DNA of 6,546 nt from NCBI GenBank assembly GCA_903863315.1, contig CAIPBN010000551.1:1-6546 (forward strand), given 5' to 3'. The translations under genes were made by a program, and so were the position numbers. Under the pieces are notes generated by a model. The model saw nothing but the letters and a program-made list of their open reading frames with translations, was not told the DNA's origin and made no database searches. Shown here piece after piece: positions 5,055 through 6,546 of the stretch; the stretch's first letter is position 1, and the number at the start of each line of letters is the position of its first letter. The DNA is from an uncultured Verrucomicrobiota bacterium. GTDB taxonomy: Bacteria > Verrucomicrobiota > Verrucomicrobiia > Limisphaerales > SXTU01.

Positions 5055-6311
5055 CTATTTCGCCCGCACGTGGACAGTCTGCGTGGGGTAGGCGAACTCG
5101 ATGCGTTCGGCCTCGAAACGGCGCTTGATCTCCAGATTGAGCTGTTGCATGCCGGCGAGGTAGGCCTTGAATTCAACGCCGTTCCACCAGTGCACCACGT
5201 AGAGGTTAAGCGCGGAGTCGTTGAACTTGTTGAAGCTGATCCAGACATCGGCGGTCATCGGGTGAGCGCGATACACCTCCTCCAGAATGGCGCTGGCGCG
5301 CTCCACCTTTTCCGGCGTGGTATCGTAGGTGATGCCGAGGTTCATCTCGGTCTTGATGTTGGGCCGGGCCGTGACGTTCGTAATGGTGGCGTTCCCCATG
5401 GTCTTGTTGGGGATGGTGACCAGATGGCCGTCCAGATTGCGCACCCGCGTGCTGCGCATGCCGATGGTTTCCACCGTGCCGTCCACTGCGTCCAGACGGA
5501 TGCGGTCGCCCACGCGGAACGGTTTGTCCGCGAAGATGGCCACGGCACCGAAGAGGTTGGCCAGCGTGTCCTGCGCGGCAAGGCCGATGGCCAGGCCACC
5601 GATGGACAGCGATGCAATCGCGGCGGTCACGTTCACGCCAAGGTTCTGCATGGTGACCAGCACGGCGATGACCAGCAGGAACGCCTTGATGCCCTTGCGG
5701 ATGACGATGAAAAGCTGCTCGTTGAGCGCCTTCTCCGCGTCGGCAGTGCGGTTGCGCCAGATGTCCACAAACACATCCGTGACCCTCAAAGCCATGTAAG
5801 TCAGGGCGCTGGCGAGGATCACGGTGAAACCCTTGTGCAACCATAGTTCGACCTGTTCCGGCCAATGGAAGATGGACAGCCCGATGTGGAGGAACATGAC
5901 GAAGGCGACCACCTTGACTGGTCCATTGAGCAGCTCAAGTAGTTGGTCATCCACCGAGGTCGCCGTGCGCTTGGTGAACTGGCGCAGCCACACGCGCGTG
6001 AGCCAGTCGAGGAACTTGGCCACGTAGAAGGCCAGCACGATGTAAATCAGCGACGCGAGATACTGCCAGATCGGATTGCCGAGCAGGGGCGTCCGCAAAG
6101 GCTCGAAACTGTCCAGGCCGAAGGTGAGCAGCTCCGGGCGTTCAGCCACGATCTGCGGGAGCAGCGGGGCAGGGCGGGTCAGCTTCACCGGGGCGTTGGT
6201 GGTGGCTGGCGGATTGGCATCGCCCGGCGCGCTGAGCAGCGGAGGCAGGCAGGCCAGGCAGATTCCCCACAGCAGGACGGACAGAGCCCAGAATTTCCAT
6301 TTGCAATTCAC
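5055..6311 (-). CDS. MscS-family mechanosensitive ion channel
   Basis: This 418-residue membrane protein belongs to the small-conductance mechanosensitive channel family, which opens under membrane tension and releases solutes during hypo-osmotic shock. It begins with a signal-peptide-like hydrophobic segment (residues 7-28) and a Pro/Ala-rich stretch (29-56). Membrane helices follow at about 83-101, 131-149, 161-183 and 205-223. The pore helix spans about 228-262, with the Gly/Ala-rich A-S-L-S-I-G-G-L-A-I-G-L-A-A-Q-D pattern typical of MscS TM3. The beta domain follows with P-F-R-V-G-D-R-I (264-271) and N-L-D-G-H-L-V-T-I-P-N (292-302), then the C-terminal alpha/beta part ending F-A-Y-P-T-Q-T-V-H-V (406-415). 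It is longer than E. coli MscS (286 residues) because of the N-terminal extension and extra helices. The start is GTG at 6311-6309: an in-frame TGA lies only two codons upstream and there is no earlier ATG. AAGG seven bases before the GTG may serve as a weak ribosome binding site. Confidence 0.93.
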   Translation of the reverse strand: MNCKWKFWALSVLLWGICLACLPPLLSAPGDANPPATTNAPVKLTRPAPLLPQIVAERPELLTFGLDSFEPLRTPLLGNPIWQYLASLIYIVLAFYVAKFLDWLTRVWLRQFTKRTATSVDDQLLELLNGPVKVVAFVMFLHIGLSIFHWPEQVELWLHKGFTVILASALTYMALRVTDVFVDIWRNRTADAEKALNEQLFIVIRKGIKAFLLVIAVLVTMQNLGVNVTAAIASLSIGGLAIGLAAQDTLANLFGAVAIFADKPFRVGDRIRLDAVDGTVETIGMRSTRVRNLDGHLVTIPNKTMGNATITNVTARPNIKTEMNLGITYDTTPEKVERASAILEEVYRAHPMTADVWISFNKFNDSALNLYVVHWWNGVEFKAYLAGMQQLNLEIKRRFEAERIEFAYPTQTVHVRAK

Positions 6312-6546
6312 GCTTCAGCCTTAGCCGGAGGGCCGGGCAGGGACAAGGTTTTTGGCGCGGCTCTCAGTGGCGGGCGGGGCGGGCCAGTGGTGATAATGGT
6401 GCTTCGGCGGCGGGCGCTGCCGGTTGTGGCATTCGAATCGTCGGACTTCCGACGCCACGCCTTAGATCGTGCGAGGAGCGCGGGGGCACGCGGTGAATTT
6501 GCATTGGGAATGGGCTCGACAGGTGGGCGTGTTTTCGGTATTCAAA
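6312..6546. other. Upstream region of the channel gene, no convincing gene
   Basis: These 235 bases precede the channel gene and probably contain its promoter, but I cannot point to a good -35/-10 pair on the minus strand. A hairpin at 6439-6454 has a perfect six-base stem, CGTCGG and CCGACG, with loop ACTT. An outer stem GTGGC (6426-6430) with GCCAC (6454-6458) can stack on it, leaving a bulge of about nine bases on one side. No U-tract follows. One plus-strand frame opens with ATG at 6396 and runs off the edge, but its codon use is not convincing. Confidence 0.4.

Noticed and set aside
5016..5846. A 276-codon plus-strand frame antisense to the channel gene
   Set aside because: The opposite strand encodes a textbook MscS protein; this frame has the His/Asp/Gly-rich composition of an antisense shadow.
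6396..6546. A plus-strand frame starting at ATG 6396 and open to the right edge (about 50 codons)
   Set aside because: Its third-position GC is low compared with the neighbouring genes, no ribosome binding site is seen, and the visible residues match no family I know. It could be reconsidered if the sequence were extended.

Overview
The window looks like a piece of a GC-rich Gram-negative genome, most likely a Verrucomicrobiota member or a close relative in the PVC group. This is an inference. It rests on the two-domain secreted esterase, the Thr/Asn-rich secreted protein of unknown function, the lack of strong Shine-Dalgarno sequences and the mixed base composition. No rRNA, tRNA, transposase or CRISPR array was seen.

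Left part (1-2275), all on the minus strand. Reading in the direction of transcription there are three genes: a 231-residue cytoplasmic-looking protein with a C-terminal fibronectin-III-like segment (1580-2275), then 45 bases, then a 484-residue exported protein of unknown function (80-1534), then a gene that overlaps its stop codon by an ATGA junction and leaves the window at base 1. They are probably one transcription unit. None has a function I can name. The secreted protein is visibly less GC-rich than its neighbours.

Middle part (2276-2978), a 703-base space between the divergent 231-residue protein gene and the esterase gene. It is the most unusual part of the window. It holds a G-rich tract (2285-2322), a strictly phased array in which the pentamer GGGAC recurs every 21 bases (2371-2561) with three inverted GTCCC copies at a fixed offset, and five perfect copies of a 7-base repeat (2595-2629). 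The 21-base period equals two turns of B-DNA and also equals seven codons, so the array can be read as a same-face protein-binding platform, a structured leader, or the trace of a heptapeptide repeat. I favour a non-coding role in the leader of the 231-residue protein gene, but this is not proven.

Right part (2979-6546). A secreted alpha/beta-hydrolase of the acetyl-xylan-esterase type, with a second degenerate hydrolase-like domain, lies on the plus strand. It converges on a minus-strand MscS-type mechanosensitive channel gene. The 45 bases between their stop codons carry an 11-base tandem repeat and a small hairpin. The last 235 bases show no convincing gene. The esterase probably deacylates plant or algal polysaccharides outside the cytoplasm, and the channel is an osmotic safety valve. 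Nothing in the sequence ties these two functionally to the left-hand unit.
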